A stretch of DNA of 64,000 nucleotides from DATCLS01 sp035296625 (GTDB lineage Bacteria > Actinomycetota > Acidimicrobiia > Acidimicrobiales > VFJN01), in contig DATHAO010000023.1 in NCBI GenBank assembly GCA_035296625.1, positions 1 to 64,000 on the forward strand. Direction: 5' to 3'. The translations under genes and the position numbers were made by a program. The notes under the pieces are model-generated. The model ran no database searches. It was not told the origin of the DNA and saw only the letters and a list, made by a program, of their open reading frames with translations. Shown here piece by piece: positions 52,774 to 61,542 of this stretch. The first letter of the stretch is position 1; each line of letters begins with the position of its first letter.

Positions 52774-53970
52774 ATGGCAGCGCTCGACTACGCCGTCTTC
52801 GACGCCGACAACCACTACTACGAGGCGGTCGACGCGTTCACCCGCCACCTCGATCCAGGTTTCAGGAAGCGAGGCGTGCAGTGGGCGCAGATCGACGGCC
52901 GCCAGCGCCTGCTGGTCGGCGGCAGCATCTGCCGGTTCATCCCGAACCCGACGTTCGACCCGATCTCGAAGCCCGGGGCGCTCGACGCCTACTTCCGGGG
53001 CAAGAGCCCGTCGAGCGACATCCGGGCGGCTTTCGGTGAGCTCGACCGCATGGCCGACCGGCCCGAGTATCGCGATCGGGACGCCCGGCTGAAGGTGATG
53101 GACGCCCAAGGCCTCGACGGCTGCTTCCTGTTCCCCACGCTGGGCGTCGGGATCGAGGAGGCGCTGCTGCCCGACATCGATGCCGTGCAGGCGAGCTTCA
53201 CGGCGTTCAACCGCTGGCTCGAGGACGACTGGGGCTACGCCTACGAGGAGCGGATCTTCGCCGCTCCTCTCGTGTCGCTCACCGACGCGGCCGCCGCCGA
53301 GGCCGAGCTGGCCCGGGTGCTCGCCGCCGGCGCCCGCATCGTGTGCATGCGGGCGGCGCCGATCCGCACCCGCAGCGGCGGCCGTTCGCCAGGTGCTCCC
53401 GAATACGAGCGGTTCTGGTCGATGGTGGACGAGGCCGGCGTCACGGTGGGCATCCACTCGGGCGACAGCGGTTACGGCCGGTACGCGGACGACTGGGGGG
53501 CCGGCGGCGCCATGGAGGCGTTTCGCTTCGACCCGTTCCGCAGCCTGGTCACGGCCGACCGGCCCATGCTCGAGACGATGGGGGCGCTGATCATCCACGG
53601 CGTCTTCGCTCGCCACCCCGACCTCCGGGTAGCCACCATCGAGAACGGGTCCGGCTGGGTTCCGGAGCTGTTCCGGCGGCTGCGCAAGTTCTACAAGCAG
53701 GTGCCCGACGCGTTCCCCGGCGACCCGATCGAGACGTTCCGACGCCACGTGTGGGTGGCGCCGTTCTACGAGGACGACATCCGGGGCCTGGCCGACGCCA
53801 TCGGCGTGGATCACGTCCTGTTCGGGTCGGACTGGCCGCACGCCGAGGGGCTGGCCGTGCCCACAGACTTCTTCGAGGACCTCCACGGGTTCGACGCGGA
53901 CGAGATCCGCACGATCATGCGCGACAACGGGCGGGCGTTGGCCACCCTGCGCGTGCCCGCTCACGCCTGA
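52774..53970 (+). CDS. Amidohydrolase-superfamily hydrolase
   Basis: The 398-residue protein has YAVFDADNHYYEAVDAFTRHL (DxH site), DAQGLDGCFLFPTLGVGIEEAL, VTVGIHSGDSGYGRY, FARHPDLRVATIENGSGWVPELFRRL and HVLFGSDWPHAEGLAVP. It is the same superfamily as the gene at 51244 but distinct in sequence. It heads a + strand run of four genes with its own promoter. In actinomycetes such genes often sit in steroid or aromatic degradation loci; the reaction is not known. Confidence 0.87.
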   Translation: MAALDYAVFDADNHYYEAVDAFTRHLDPGFRKRGVQWAQIDGRQRLLVGGSICRFIPNPTFDPISKPGALDAYFRGKSPSSDIRAAFGELDRMADRPEYRDRDARLKVMDAQGLDGCFLFPTLGVGIEEALLPDIDAVQASFTAFNRWLEDDWGYAYEERIFAAPLVSLTDAAAAEAELARVLAAGARIVCMRAAPIRTRSGGRSPGAPEYERFWSMVDEAGVTVGIHSGDSGYGRYADDWGAGGAMEAFRFDPFRSLVTADRPMLETMGALIIHGVFARHPDLRVATIENGSGWVPELFRRLRKFYKQVPDAFPGDPIETFRRHVWVAPFYEDDIRGLADAIGVDHVLFGSDWPHAEGLAVPTDFFEDLHGFDADEIRTIMRDNGRALATLRVPAHA

Positions 53971-54001
53971 CCCGCCTGCCGCGCCCCTCCAGGAGACCGC
54001 C

Positions 54002-54874
54002 GTGACCCCTCCGTTCGACGTCGGGATCATCGACACGATGATCGGCTTTCCCGTCGGTGACATGAAGGCGCTCTACGCCTTCATCACGAAGCAGACCCGC
54101 GACCGCGAGTCGCGCGAGAGCTTCGAGTTCCCCGCCGAGTACATGTTCAAGGACGTGCCCGACAAGAAGCTCCGCGACGTCGAGGACCCGGTCGGCGTCA
54201 CCCTGCGCGAGATGGACCTGTGGGGCGTCGAGAAGGGGCTCGTGGGCGTGCAGGGCCGCCACGGCGAGGAGGCGGTGCGCCGCCACCCAGACCGGTTCAT
54301 CCCATCGATCTCGCCCGACCCGAACGAGGGCATGGACGCCGTGCGGGCGATCACAAAGGCCTACGAGACCTGGGGCATCCCGGCGGTCGGGTTCTTTCCC
54401 TCGGGCACCTTCCCGCAGGTGCCGATCAACGACAAGCGGATGTACCCGCTCTACGCGAAGTGTTGCGAGCTCGGCATCGCCGCGTTCTGCTGCGCCGGCG
54501 TGCCGGGGCCGCGGCTGAAGTTCGCCGCGCAGCACGTCGAGTTGATCGACGAGGTCATGTTCGACTTCCCCGAGCTGGTCTTCGTGACCCGCCACGGCTG
54601 CGAGCCGTGGACCGAGCTGGCGGTGAAGCTCATGCTCAAGTGGCCGAACCTCTACTACTCGACCAGCGCCTTCGCGCCGAAGTACTACCCGAAGGCCGTG
54701 GTCGACTTCGCCAACACCCGGGGCGCCGACAAGATCCTCTACGCCGGCTACTTCCCGATGGGCCTCTCGCTCGAGCGCATCATGACCGAGATGCCCCTGG
54801 TCGGCTTCAAGGACGAGGTCTGGCCCAAGTTCCTGCGGGGGAACGCCGAGCGGGTGCTCGGCCTGGCGTCGTAG
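54002..54874 (+). CDS. Amidohydrolase-like protein lacking the N-terminal DxH site
   Basis: The 290-residue TIM-barrel protein begins VTPPFDVGIIDTMIGFPVGDMKALY, where related enzymes have a metal-binding DxH; here it is DTM. It keeps RHPDRFIPSISPDPNEGMDAV, LVFVTRHGCEPWTELAVKLMLKWPNLYYSTSAF and a NAERVLGL end. The missing ligands suggest a changed metal site or a non-hydrolytic role. GTG 54002 follows AGGAGA. It is 31 bases after the previous gene and probably works with it. Confidence 0.78.
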   Translation: MTPPFDVGIIDTMIGFPVGDMKALYAFITKQTRDRESRESFEFPAEYMFKDVPDKKLRDVEDPVGVTLREMDLWGVEKGLVGVQGRHGEEAVRRHPDRFIPSISPDPNEGMDAVRAITKAYETWGIPAVGFFPSGTFPQVPINDKRMYPLYAKCCELGIAAFCCAGVPGPRLKFAAQHVELIDEVMFDFPELVFVTRHGCEPWTELAVKLMLKWPNLYYSTSAFAPKYYPKAVVDFANTRGADKILYAGYFPMGLSLERIMTEMPLVGFKDEVWPKFLRGNAERVLGLAS

Positions 54875-54886
54875 CGGCGCACCGCC

Positions 54887-55504
54887 GTGGCCCGCATCCC
54901 CGTCCCGCCGCAGGCGGCCGACACGATGACCGCCGCCCAGCTCGCCCGGCGCGACCGGGTGCTCGACGCCGTCATCGAGCTCGTCGCCGCCGGTCGGGTC
55001 GAGGACCTGGGCATGAAGGACGTCGCCGACCGCTCGGGCGTGGCGCTCGGCACGATCTACCGCTACTTCTCGTCGAAGGACCACATGGCGGCCGCCGCCC
55101 TGGCCGCGTGGGCGCGCTCCCTCGACGGGGGACCTCTGGCGTGGCCCGACGGGGCGACGATGACCGAGCGCCTCGTCGCGATCCTGCGTCGGGCGGTGCG
55201 GGCCTACCAGCGCCAGCCGGCCTTCGCGCGCCTGCTGATCGTCGCCGCCAACTCGACGGACCCGTTCGCCAGCGAGTGCTACCGCGAGATGGGCGAGGGC
55301 GTCTACCGGGCGCTGGGCACGGCGCTGGACGGGCTCGGCGCCGAGGACCGCCATCGCCTGCTCGAGGTGGTGGGGCCGGTCTGGTATCACGCGCTCGTCG
55401 AGTGGGTGAACGACCGCAAGACGATTGCCCAGGTCTACGACGCGGTCGAGAATGCGGCGCGCCTGGTCATGGCCGGGTTCGAGGCCCGGTCGTCGGTGTC
55501 CTAG
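54887..55504 (+). CDS. TetR-family regulator of the amidohydrolase cluster
   Basis: The 205-residue protein has DRVLDAVIELVAAGRVEDLGMKDVADRSGVALGTIYRYFSSKDHMAAAAL as its helix-turn-helix (about 24-74), then a helical ligand domain like that of KstR-type regulators. It is encoded 12 bases after the amidohydrolase-like gene and 16 bases before the dehydrogenase, so it is part of the operon it probably controls. Confidence 0.87.
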   Translation: MARIPVPPQAADTMTAAQLARRDRVLDAVIELVAAGRVEDLGMKDVADRSGVALGTIYRYFSSKDHMAAAALAAWARSLDGGPLAWPDGATMTERLVAILRRAVRAYQRQPAFARLLIVAANSTDPFASECYREMGEGVYRALGTALDGLGAEDRHRLLEVVGPVWYHALVEWVNDRKTIAQVYDAVENAARLVMAGFEARSSVS

Positions 55505-55520
55505 AGGGGGAGGTCACACC

Positions 55521-56588
55521 GTGAGCTACCGAGTGGTGCAGTGGAGCACCGGCAACGTGGGCCGCCACGCCATCGCCGGAATCGACGCCCGACCCGACCT
55601 CGATCTCGTCGGGGTGTGGGTCTCGAGCGACAAGAAGGTGGGTCTCGACGCCGGCGAGCTGGCCGGCCTGGGGCGTGAGCTGGGCGTGGCCGCGACGAAC
55701 GACGCCGACGCCCTCCTGGCGCTGAAACCAGATTGCATCGTCCACACGGCGTGGGCCGACGACCGGCTGTTCGAGGCGCTCGACGACCTGGCCCGGCTGC
55801 TGCGGGCGGGGGTCAACGTCGTGTCGAGCAGCCCGGTCTTCCTGCAGTACCCCGACGGCGTCGTGCCCGAGTCGATGTCCGACCCGGTGCGCCGGGCGGC
55901 GCTGGAGGGCGGGGCCTCGCTGTGGGTCAACGGCATCGACCCCGGCTTCGCGAACGACTGGCTGCCGCTCACGCTCACCAGCATCAGCGAGCGGATCGAC
56001 GAGGTGCGCTGCCAGGAGATCCTGAACTACGCGACCTACGACCAGGCCGACGTGCTGTTCGACATCATGGGCTTCGGGCAGTCGCTCGACGAGGTGCCCT
56101 TCATCCTGTCGCCGGGGATCCTGACGACGGCGTGGGGCAGCGTGGTGCGCCAGATCGCCGCCGGGCTCGACGTCGAGCTCGACGCGGTGGAGGAGTGGCA
56201 CGAGCGGGCGGGCGCCCCCGACGCCTTCGACGTGGCCGCCGGGCGGGTCGAGGCCGGCACCACTGCGGCGATGCACTTCGAGGTGCGAGGCATGAAGGTC
56301 GGCCGGCCGGTCATCGTGCTCGAGCACGTCACGCGCCTGCGCGACGACCTGGCGCCCGACTGGCCCCAGCCGACCGGCCAGGGTGGCTACCGGGTCGTGC
56401 TCACCGGGGAGCCGAACTACACGCTGGACATGCAGATGCTGGGCAGCGACGGCGATCACAACACGGCCGGTCTGAAGGCCACAGCCATGCGGCTCGTGAA
56501 CGCCATCCCTGCGGTGGTCGCCGCCCGGCCGGGCCTGCTCACCGCGCTCGACCTGCCGCTCGTCACCGGCAAGGGACTGGTCCGCTGA
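55521..56588 (+). CDS. NAD(P)-dependent dehydrogenase, dihydrodipicolinate reductase-like
   Basis: The 355-residue protein starts YRVVQWSTGNVGRHAIAGIDARPDLDLVGVWV, a Rossmann fold with GNVG, followed by DCIVHTAW, GVNVVSSSPVFLQYPDGV and WVNGIDPGFANDWLPLTLTS. The same family includes 2,4-diaminopentanoate dehydrogenase and many actinomycete catabolic reductases. GTG follows GGGGGAGGT. As the last catabolic gene of the run, it likely acts on the same substrate series. Confidence 0.85.
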   Translation: MSYRVVQWSTGNVGRHAIAGIDARPDLDLVGVWVSSDKKVGLDAGELAGLGRELGVAATNDADALLALKPDCIVHTAWADDRLFEALDDLARLLRAGVNVVSSSPVFLQYPDGVVPESMSDPVRRAALEGGASLWVNGIDPGFANDWLPLTLTSISERIDEVRCQEILNYATYDQADVLFDIMGFGQSLDEVPFILSPGILTTAWGSVVRQIAAGLDVELDAVEEWHERAGAPDAFDVAAGRVEAGTTAAMHFEVRGMKVGRPVIVLEHVTRLRDDLAPDWPQPTGQGGYRVVLTGEPNYTLDMQMLGSDGDHNTAGLKATAMRLVNAIPAVVAARPGLLTALDLPLVTGKGLVR

Positions 56589-57439
56589 CCGCCGGCTGGG
56601 CCCGTCCCGCAGCCCTGGCTCTGACCCTCGCCGTGGGCCTGGCGGCGGCCGGATGCGGCGGCGGCGACGACGGCGGCGCCGGATCGCCGACCACGGCGGC
56701 CGCCGGTGCGGGGGCGGGCGGCACGACCGGCACCGACGCCGCCGAGCCGCTCGACGTGCTGGTCACGAACGACGACGGCTACGACGCCGAGGGGATCGAC
56801 GTGCTCGTCGAGGCCCTCCGCACCACGCCGGACGTCACGGTCACGGTCGTGGCGCCGGCCACGAACCAGAGCGGCACCGGCGATCGGACGACGCCCGGCG
56901 ACCTCGCCACGAGCGAGCGCACGACGGCCAGCGGCTACGACGTCGTGGCCGTCGACGGCTACCCGGCCGACACCGTGACCGTGGCGCTCGACGAGCTGGG
57001 CCTGACGCCCGACCTGGTGGTGTCGGGCATCAACGCCGGCCAGAACATCGGCCCGCTCGTCGACATCTCGGGCACCGTGGGCGCCGCCAAGCAGGCGCAG
57101 CGCCGCGGGCTGCCGGCGCTCGCCGTGAGCCAGGGGCTGACCGACGGCGTCGCCGCCGACTACGCCACGGCCGCCGAGCTGGCGGTCGACTGGGTGGACG
57201 CGCACCGCGGCGACCTCGGCTCGCTGGCTGACTCGGGCGAGATCGAGAGCCTCAACGTGCCCACGTGCCCGGCCGGGGAGGTGCGCGGGGTGGCGGAGGT
57301 CGCCGTGGGGGAAGACGGGTCGCACGTCGGCGACCCGGTCGACTGCACGTCGACGGCCGAGGGCTTCGCCGACGACGTGGCGGCGTTCCTCAACGGCTAC
57401 GCCTCGCTCACGCCCGTGCCCGCAGCGGCCGAGGGCTGA
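56585..57439 (+). CDS. SurE-type 5'-nucleotidase with lipoprotein signal, probable CTG start
   Basis: The 284-residue protein has a lipoprotein-like N-terminus: TAGWARPAALALTLAVGLAAAGCGGG, with the Cys in an AAGC box, then a low-complexity spacer and the SurE core DVLVTNDDGYDAEGIDVLVEAL, VVAPATNQSGTG and VVSGINAGQNIG. No ATG, GTG or TTG lies upstream of the signal in frame; CTG 56585 follows AAGGGA by 8 bases and overlaps the previous stop (CTGA). SurE is normally cytosolic, so a membrane-anchored outer-face form is unusual. GTG 56632 would lose most of the signal. Confidence 0.8.
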   Translation: MTAGWARPAALALTLAVGLAAAGCGGGDDGGAGSPTTAAAGAGAGGTTGTDAAEPLDVLVTNDDGYDAEGIDVLVEALRTTPDVTVTVVAPATNQSGTGDRTTPGDLATSERTTASGYDVVAVDGYPADTVTVALDELGLTPDLVVSGINAGQNIGPLVDISGTVGAAKQAQRRGLPALAVSQGLTDGVAADYATAAELAVDWVDAHRGDLGSLADSGEIESLNVPTCPAGEVRGVAEVAVGEDGSHVGDPVDCTSTAEGFADDVAAFLNGYASLTPVPAAAEG

Positions 57440-57462
57440 CGGTCGTGCGATGCTGAAGCACA

Positions 57463-57479
57463 GCTGATGACCCCTCAGG
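57463..57479. promoter_or_regulatory. Operator-like site related to the one at 60651
   Basis: GCTGATGACCCCTCAGG matches the repeat at 60651 at 14 of 17 positions. It lies 36 bp upstream of the phosphotransferase ATG. Confidence 0.4.
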
Positions 57480-57514
57480 CGTGCCTGGGCCGTCGGCGTG
57501 AGGGGGAAGCCACG

Positions 57515-58630
57515 ATGACCGTCCCGGAACAGGAGACCTTCACCGTCTCGACGCGCGACGACGCGGCGGGCCGCACGCGGATGGCGGCGTGGCTGGCCGG
57601 AAAGGTCGGCGCGGACGTCGAGATCTCGGCGTTCGAGCGGCCGTCTGCCAACGGCATGTCGAGCGACACCGTGCTCTTCGACGCCACGTGGGATGGCTGC
57701 GGCGGGGCCTTCGTCGCTCGGGTCGAACCGGCGCTCGACGCGTACCCGGTGTTCCCCTCCTATGACCTGGGCCTGCAGGTGCGCCTCATGCGCCTCGTCG
57801 GCGAGCGCACCGCGGTGCCGGTCCCCACGGTGCGGTGGCACGAGACCGACCCACGGCCGTTCGGGGCCCCGTTCTTCGTGATGGACCGGGTCGAGGGGCG
57901 GGTACCGCCCGACGTCATGCCGTACCCGATGGGATCGTGGGTGTCGGAGGCCAGTGAGGCCGACCGGGCGGGTCTGCAGGACGCCACGGTGGGCCTGATC
58001 GCAGCCATCCATGGCCTGGAGGCGGGGCCCGACGAGCTGGCGTTCCTCGACGCCGGGGGAATGGGCGCGTCGCCGCTGCGCCGCCACGTCGACGCCGAGC
58101 GCGCCTACCTCGCCTGGACCGAGGCCGGCCTGGGCGCCGAGCTGCCTCTGCTGCACCGGGCGTTCGACTGGCTCGACGCGCACTGGCCGGTGGCGGCCGA
58201 CGAGCGCGAGGCGGTGGCGTGCTGGGGTGACGCCCGCATCGGCAACGTCATCTACGACGGGTTCACGCCCGTGGCCGTGTTGGACTGGGAGATGGCGGCG
58301 CTCGCCCCACCCGAGCTGGACCTCGGCTGGACCATCTTTCTGCACCGCTTCTTCCAGGACATCTGCACGACGTTCGAGCTGCCGGGCCTGCCGACGTTCC
58401 TCCGCCGTGACGACGTGGTGGAGTCGTACACCCGCCACGGCGGGCGCGAGCCCGTCGACCTCGACTGGTTCATCGCCTACGCGGCCGTGCGCCACGGCAC
58501 CGTCATGGCCCGCGTCATGGATCGACAGGTGCAGTTCGGCGAGCGTGAGGCGCCCGAGTCGCCGGAGGAGCTGATCCTGCACCGGGACGCCATCGCCGCC
58601 CTCATCGACGGGACCTACGAGCTGCCCTGA
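57515..58630 (+). CDS. Phosphotransferase-family (APH/ACAD10-type kinase-like) protein
   Basis: The 371-residue protein has an aminoglycoside-phosphotransferase-like fold: ERPSANGMSSDTVLFDATWD (nucleotide loop), GAPFFVMDRVEGRVPPD (hinge), CWGDARIGNVIYDG (catalytic loop; Trp stands where His is usual) and VAVLDWEMAALAPPELDLGW (metal Asp). In actinomycetes this group clusters with acyl-CoA dehydrogenases and fatty-acid genes, as here with 60706-63652. ATG follows AGGGGGAAG. Confidence 0.85.
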   Translation: MTVPEQETFTVSTRDDAAGRTRMAAWLAGKVGADVEISAFERPSANGMSSDTVLFDATWDGCGGAFVARVEPALDAYPVFPSYDLGLQVRLMRLVGERTAVPVPTVRWHETDPRPFGAPFFVMDRVEGRVPPDVMPYPMGSWVSEASEADRAGLQDATVGLIAAIHGLEAGPDELAFLDAGGMGASPLRRHVDAERAYLAWTEAGLGAELPLLHRAFDWLDAHWPVAADEREAVACWGDARIGNVIYDGFTPVAVLDWEMAALAPPELDLGWTIFLHRFFQDICTTFELPGLPTFLRRDDVVESYTRHGGREPVDLDWFIAYAAVRHGTVMARVMDRQVQFGEREAPESPEELILHRDAIAALIDGTYELP

Positions 58631-58842
58631 CCCCTCAGGCAACGGCACGGCGAACCTCCACCAGCGCGAGGAGCTCATCTGCGATCCCCCCCGCCGCCGC
58701 ACGAGGTGCGTTGCCGCGTGGCGCAGCAGGTGCCAGCCGGCGAAGCATCCGGAGTTGCGGAGAGGACGGGCACGCAGGCCTGGGGCGATCCGGGACGATT
58801 CGGAGGATGCGGGGAGGATGCGCGATTCCGGGCAGAGGTGGG
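58631..58842. other. Intergenic region upstream of the helicase promoter
   Basis: No supported gene. A CTGACCCCTCAGG-type sequence at its left edge (58627-58639) resembles the motif at 57463 but is three bases shorter. Confidence 0.4.
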
Positions 58843-58963
58843 TAGGGTCTCTCCGTTCACTCCCGCCGGCACCCCTGCCGGCTGTCGCTGGCGCCTCCCG
58901 CCGGCGAGGCCTCTCCGGAGATCCGCTTCGGCTCGGCCTGCCCGATTTCCGAACTGGAGTTCC
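58843..58963 (+). promoter_or_regulatory. TAGGGT promoter element and structured leader of the helicase gene
   Basis: TAGGGT (58843-58848) is a likely -10. It leaves a leader of roughly 105-110 nt with several GC-rich inverted segments (GCCGGC repeats) before GGAG and GTG 58964. A long structured leader suits a cold-responsive mRNA, but this is inference. Confidence 0.45.
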
Positions 58964-60646
58964 GTGTCATCCTCTTTCGCCCTGCTCGGGGTGCCCGAGC
59001 AGCTGTGCGCCGCGTTGTCCCGCCGGGGCATCGACGCACCCTTCCCCATCCAGGCCGCCACGGTGCCCGACGCCCTCGCCGGGCGTGACATCGCCGGCCG
59101 CGCCCCGACGGGATCCGGCAAGACCCTGGCCTTCGGCCTCGCCATCGCCGCCCAGGCGGCTGCCGCCGGCAAGCCCCGGCCCCGGCGCCCCCGGGCCCTC
59201 GTGCTCGTTCCCACCCGCGAGCTGGCCGCCCAGGTGCAGCGCGAGCTGCAGTCGCTGATCGACCGCGATGCCGGCCCGGTCACCACCGTGTACGGCGGCG
59301 TGAGCTACGGCCCCCAGCGCCGAGCGCTCGCCCAGGGCGCCAGCGCCGTCGTGGCCTGCCCCGGCCGCCTCGAGGACCTGGTGGGCACCGGCGACGTCGT
59401 GCTCGACAACGTGGAGCTCGTCGTGGTCGACGAGGCCGACCGCATGGCAGACATGGGCTTCATGCCCGCAGTCAAGCGCCTGCTCGATCGTACGCCCGAG
59501 CGCCGCCAGACCCTGCTGTTCTCCGCCACGCTCGACGGCGACGTCGACGCCCTCGTGCAGCGCTACCAGCGCGACCCCGCCCGCTACGAGGTGGCCGGCA
59601 CCGAGGCCGACGTCGGCGACATCACGCACCTGTTCTGGCGCCTGTCCCGCGCCAACCGCATCGACGTGACCCGCGACGTGGTCGTGGCCTGCGGACCGAC
59701 CATCGTGTTCTGCCGCACCTGCCACGGCGCCGACCGGGTGACCAAGCAACTCGAGCGGGCCGGCGTGGCCGCCGTCGCCATCCACGGCCGCCGCACGCAG
59801 GGCCAGCGGGACAAGGCGCTCGCAGCCTTCACGAGGGGTCGCGCCCCGGCGCTCGTGGCCACCGACGTGGCCGCCCGCGGCATCCACGTCGACGGCGTGG
59901 GCGCGGTCGTGCACTACGACCTGCCCGAGGACCCGAAGGACTACGTGCACCGCTCGGGCCGCACCGGCCGGGCCGGCGCCACCGGTGTCGTCGTGGCGCT
60001 CGTCGCCAAGGAAGACGGCGACAAGAAGGCGCGCACGCTTCAGCGCAGCCTCGACGACGTCGAGGGGATCGCCCCGGTCGACATGGACCGGCTCGAGGCG
60101 CTGGCCGAGGACGTGAAGGCCACGCTGCCCGCCGCCCGCAGCGGCAGCATCGCCGGCGCCGGCGGCGCCGCGCCCGCCACAACGGTGCACCGCACCGCGG
60201 CGGGCGACCAGGGCGCGGTGCGCTCCCGGCCGGCGCACGTCGAGGCCGACGAGCGCCCCACCGGCGGTCGCCGCACCACCAGCGAGCGGCGGCGCGACGC
60301 CGACCGCACCGGTGGAGGCGCCCGCGGGGCCGGGGGCAACCGCCGCGATGCGGGCGAACGGCGCCGGGGCGACCGGTCCGAGCGGTCCGAGCGCAGCGAC
60401 CGCTCCGAGCGCCGGGTACGTGCCGGCTCCGCGGGTGGCCCGCAGGGCAGCACGCAGGGCACGGTCACGGTGTTCCACGCCGACAAGGGCTACGGCTTCA
60501 TCGCCCGGCGGGGCGGCAAGGGCGACGTGTTCGTCCACACCTCCAATGTCGGCGGCGAGCGCCCGCTGTCCGTCGGCCAGCGCGTCAGCTTCGAGGTCGT
60601 CCCCGGCCGCCGCGGCGTCCAGGCCGTCAACGTCCGTCCTGCCTGA
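58964..60646 (+). CDS. DEAD-box RNA helicase fused to a C-terminal cold-shock domain
   Basis: The 560-residue protein has the RecA core with PIQAATVPDALAGRDIAGRAPTGSGKT (Q and I motifs, 28-54), PTRELA, VVVDEADRMADMGF (DEAD 156-159), LLFSATLD, VATDVAARGIHVDG and HRSGRTGRAG. An Arg/Gly/Ser-rich linker (about 390-495, with RSERSERSDRSER) follows, then a full cold-shock domain with KGYGFI (508-513) and VFVHTS (522-527). It should unwind RNA duplexes, with the cold-shock domain adding single-strand binding. GTG follows GGAG. Confidence 0.93.
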   Translation: MSSSFALLGVPEQLCAALSRRGIDAPFPIQAATVPDALAGRDIAGRAPTGSGKTLAFGLAIAAQAAAAGKPRPRRPRALVLVPTRELAAQVQRELQSLIDRDAGPVTTVYGGVSYGPQRRALAQGASAVVACPGRLEDLVGTGDVVLDNVELVVVDEADRMADMGFMPAVKRLLDRTPERRQTLLFSATLDGDVDALVQRYQRDPARYEVAGTEADVGDITHLFWRLSRANRIDVTRDVVVACGPTIVFCRTCHGADRVTKQLERAGVAAVAIHGRRTQGQRDKALAAFTRGRAPALVATDVAARGIHVDGVGAVVHYDLPEDPKDYVHRSGRTGRAGATGVVVALVAKEDGDKKARTLQRSLDDVEGIAPVDMDRLEALAEDVKATLPAARSGSIAGAGGAAPATTVHRTAAGDQGAVRSRPAHVEADERPTGGRRTTSERRRDADRTGGGARGAGGNRRDAGERRRGDRSERSERSDRSERRVRAGSAGGPQGSTQGTVTVFHADKGYGFIARRGGKGDVFVHTSNVGGERPLSVGQRVSFEVVPGRRGVQAVNVRPA

Positions 60647-60650
60647 CTAA

Positions 60651-60667
60651 CCTGACGACCCGTCAGG
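60651..60667. promoter_or_regulatory. Inverted repeat CCTGACG-N3-CGTCAGG overlapping a -10 box
   Basis: Perfect 7-bp arms overlap TAACCT (60648-60653), the probable -10 box of the short-chain dehydrogenase gene. It is typical of a TetR-type repressor site for lipid genes. Confidence 0.65.
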
Positions 60668-60705
60668 TCGTCGTCGACCAGGGCGGCGCCAGGGAGGGGA
60701 CCGGC

Positions 60706-61494
60706 ATGGCTCTGCTCGACGGGAAGGTGGCGCTCGTGTCGGGCGCCGGGGCCGGCCTCGGTCGCGAGGTCGCCCTGGCGCTCGGCCGCGAGGGGGCGAT
60801 CGTCGTGGTCGCCGCCCGCACCGAGGCACGGGTCAAGGCGCTGGCCGCCGACGTCGAGGCCACGGGCGCCACGGCGCACGCCGTCCGCCTCGACGTCACC
60901 GAACCCGTCTCGTGCGCCGCCGCGATCGAGCAGGTAGTCGGTGCCGCCGGGGGCCTCGACGTCGTGGTGAACAACGCGTTCCACGACGGCGACCACCAGC
61001 TCTTCGCCAAGGCGGACCTGGCCGGTTGGCGCCACACGATGGAGGTCAACCTGTTCGGCACCCTCCAGCTCACCCAGGCGGCCGTGCCCGCCCTCCGGGA
61101 GCGGGGCGGGGGGCGGATCGTGATGATCAACTCGATGTCGTCCGTGCGGATCCAGCCACGCTTCGGCGCCTACGCGGCGTCGAAGGCGGCGCTGGCGGCC
61201 GCCACGAAGGTGCTGGCCACCGAGCTCGGGGCCGACGGCATCCGGGTCAACGGCGTGCACCCCGGCTACATCTGGGGCGACGACGTCGCCGCCTACTTCG
61301 CGTTCCTCGCCGAGAAGAAGGGCATCACGCCCGAGGAGCAGTACCGCAGCGTGGCCGACGAGGCCGCGCTCCGCTACCTGCCCGACGCCGCCGAGATCGC
61401 GGGGGCCGTGGTGTTCCTCGCCTCGGACCTGTCCCGCGCGATGACCGGCCAGGCCCTCGGCGTCAATGGCGGGCACTTCTTCCAGGGGTTCTGA
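60706..61494 (+). CDS. Short-chain dehydrogenase/reductase
   Basis: The 262-residue protein has VALVSGAGAGLGREVALAL (NAD(P) motif), LDVVVNNAFHDG, the catalytic set NSMSSVRIQPRFGAYAASKAAL (Ser, Tyr, Lys) and IRVNGVHPGYIWGDDVAAYF. Its loops fit lipid or steroid-like substrates. GGAGGGG precedes ATG. It probably belongs to the regulon of the palindrome just upstream. Confidence 0.93.
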   Translation: MALLDGKVALVSGAGAGLGREVALALGREGAIVVVAARTEARVKALAADVEATGATAHAVRLDVTEPVSCAAAIEQVVGAAGGLDVVVNNAFHDGDHQLFAKADLAGWRHTMEVNLFGTLQLTQAAVPALRERGGGRIVMINSMSSVRIQPRFGAYAASKAALAAATKVLATELGADGIRVNGVHPGYIWGDDVAAYFAFLAEKKGITPEEQYRSVADEAALRYLPDAAEIAGAVVFLASDLSRAMTGQALGVNGGHFFQGF

Positions 61495-61530
61495 CCCGCG
61501 ATCGTCACCGCCCAGCCGCGCGGTCGCAGC

Positions 61531-61536
61531 TACGGT
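61531..61536 (+). promoter_or_regulatory. -10 element TACGGT of a leaderless promoter
   Basis: TACGGT ends 6 bases before ATG 61543; no ribosome site is present. Confidence 0.5.
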
Positions 61537-61542
61537 GCGTCC

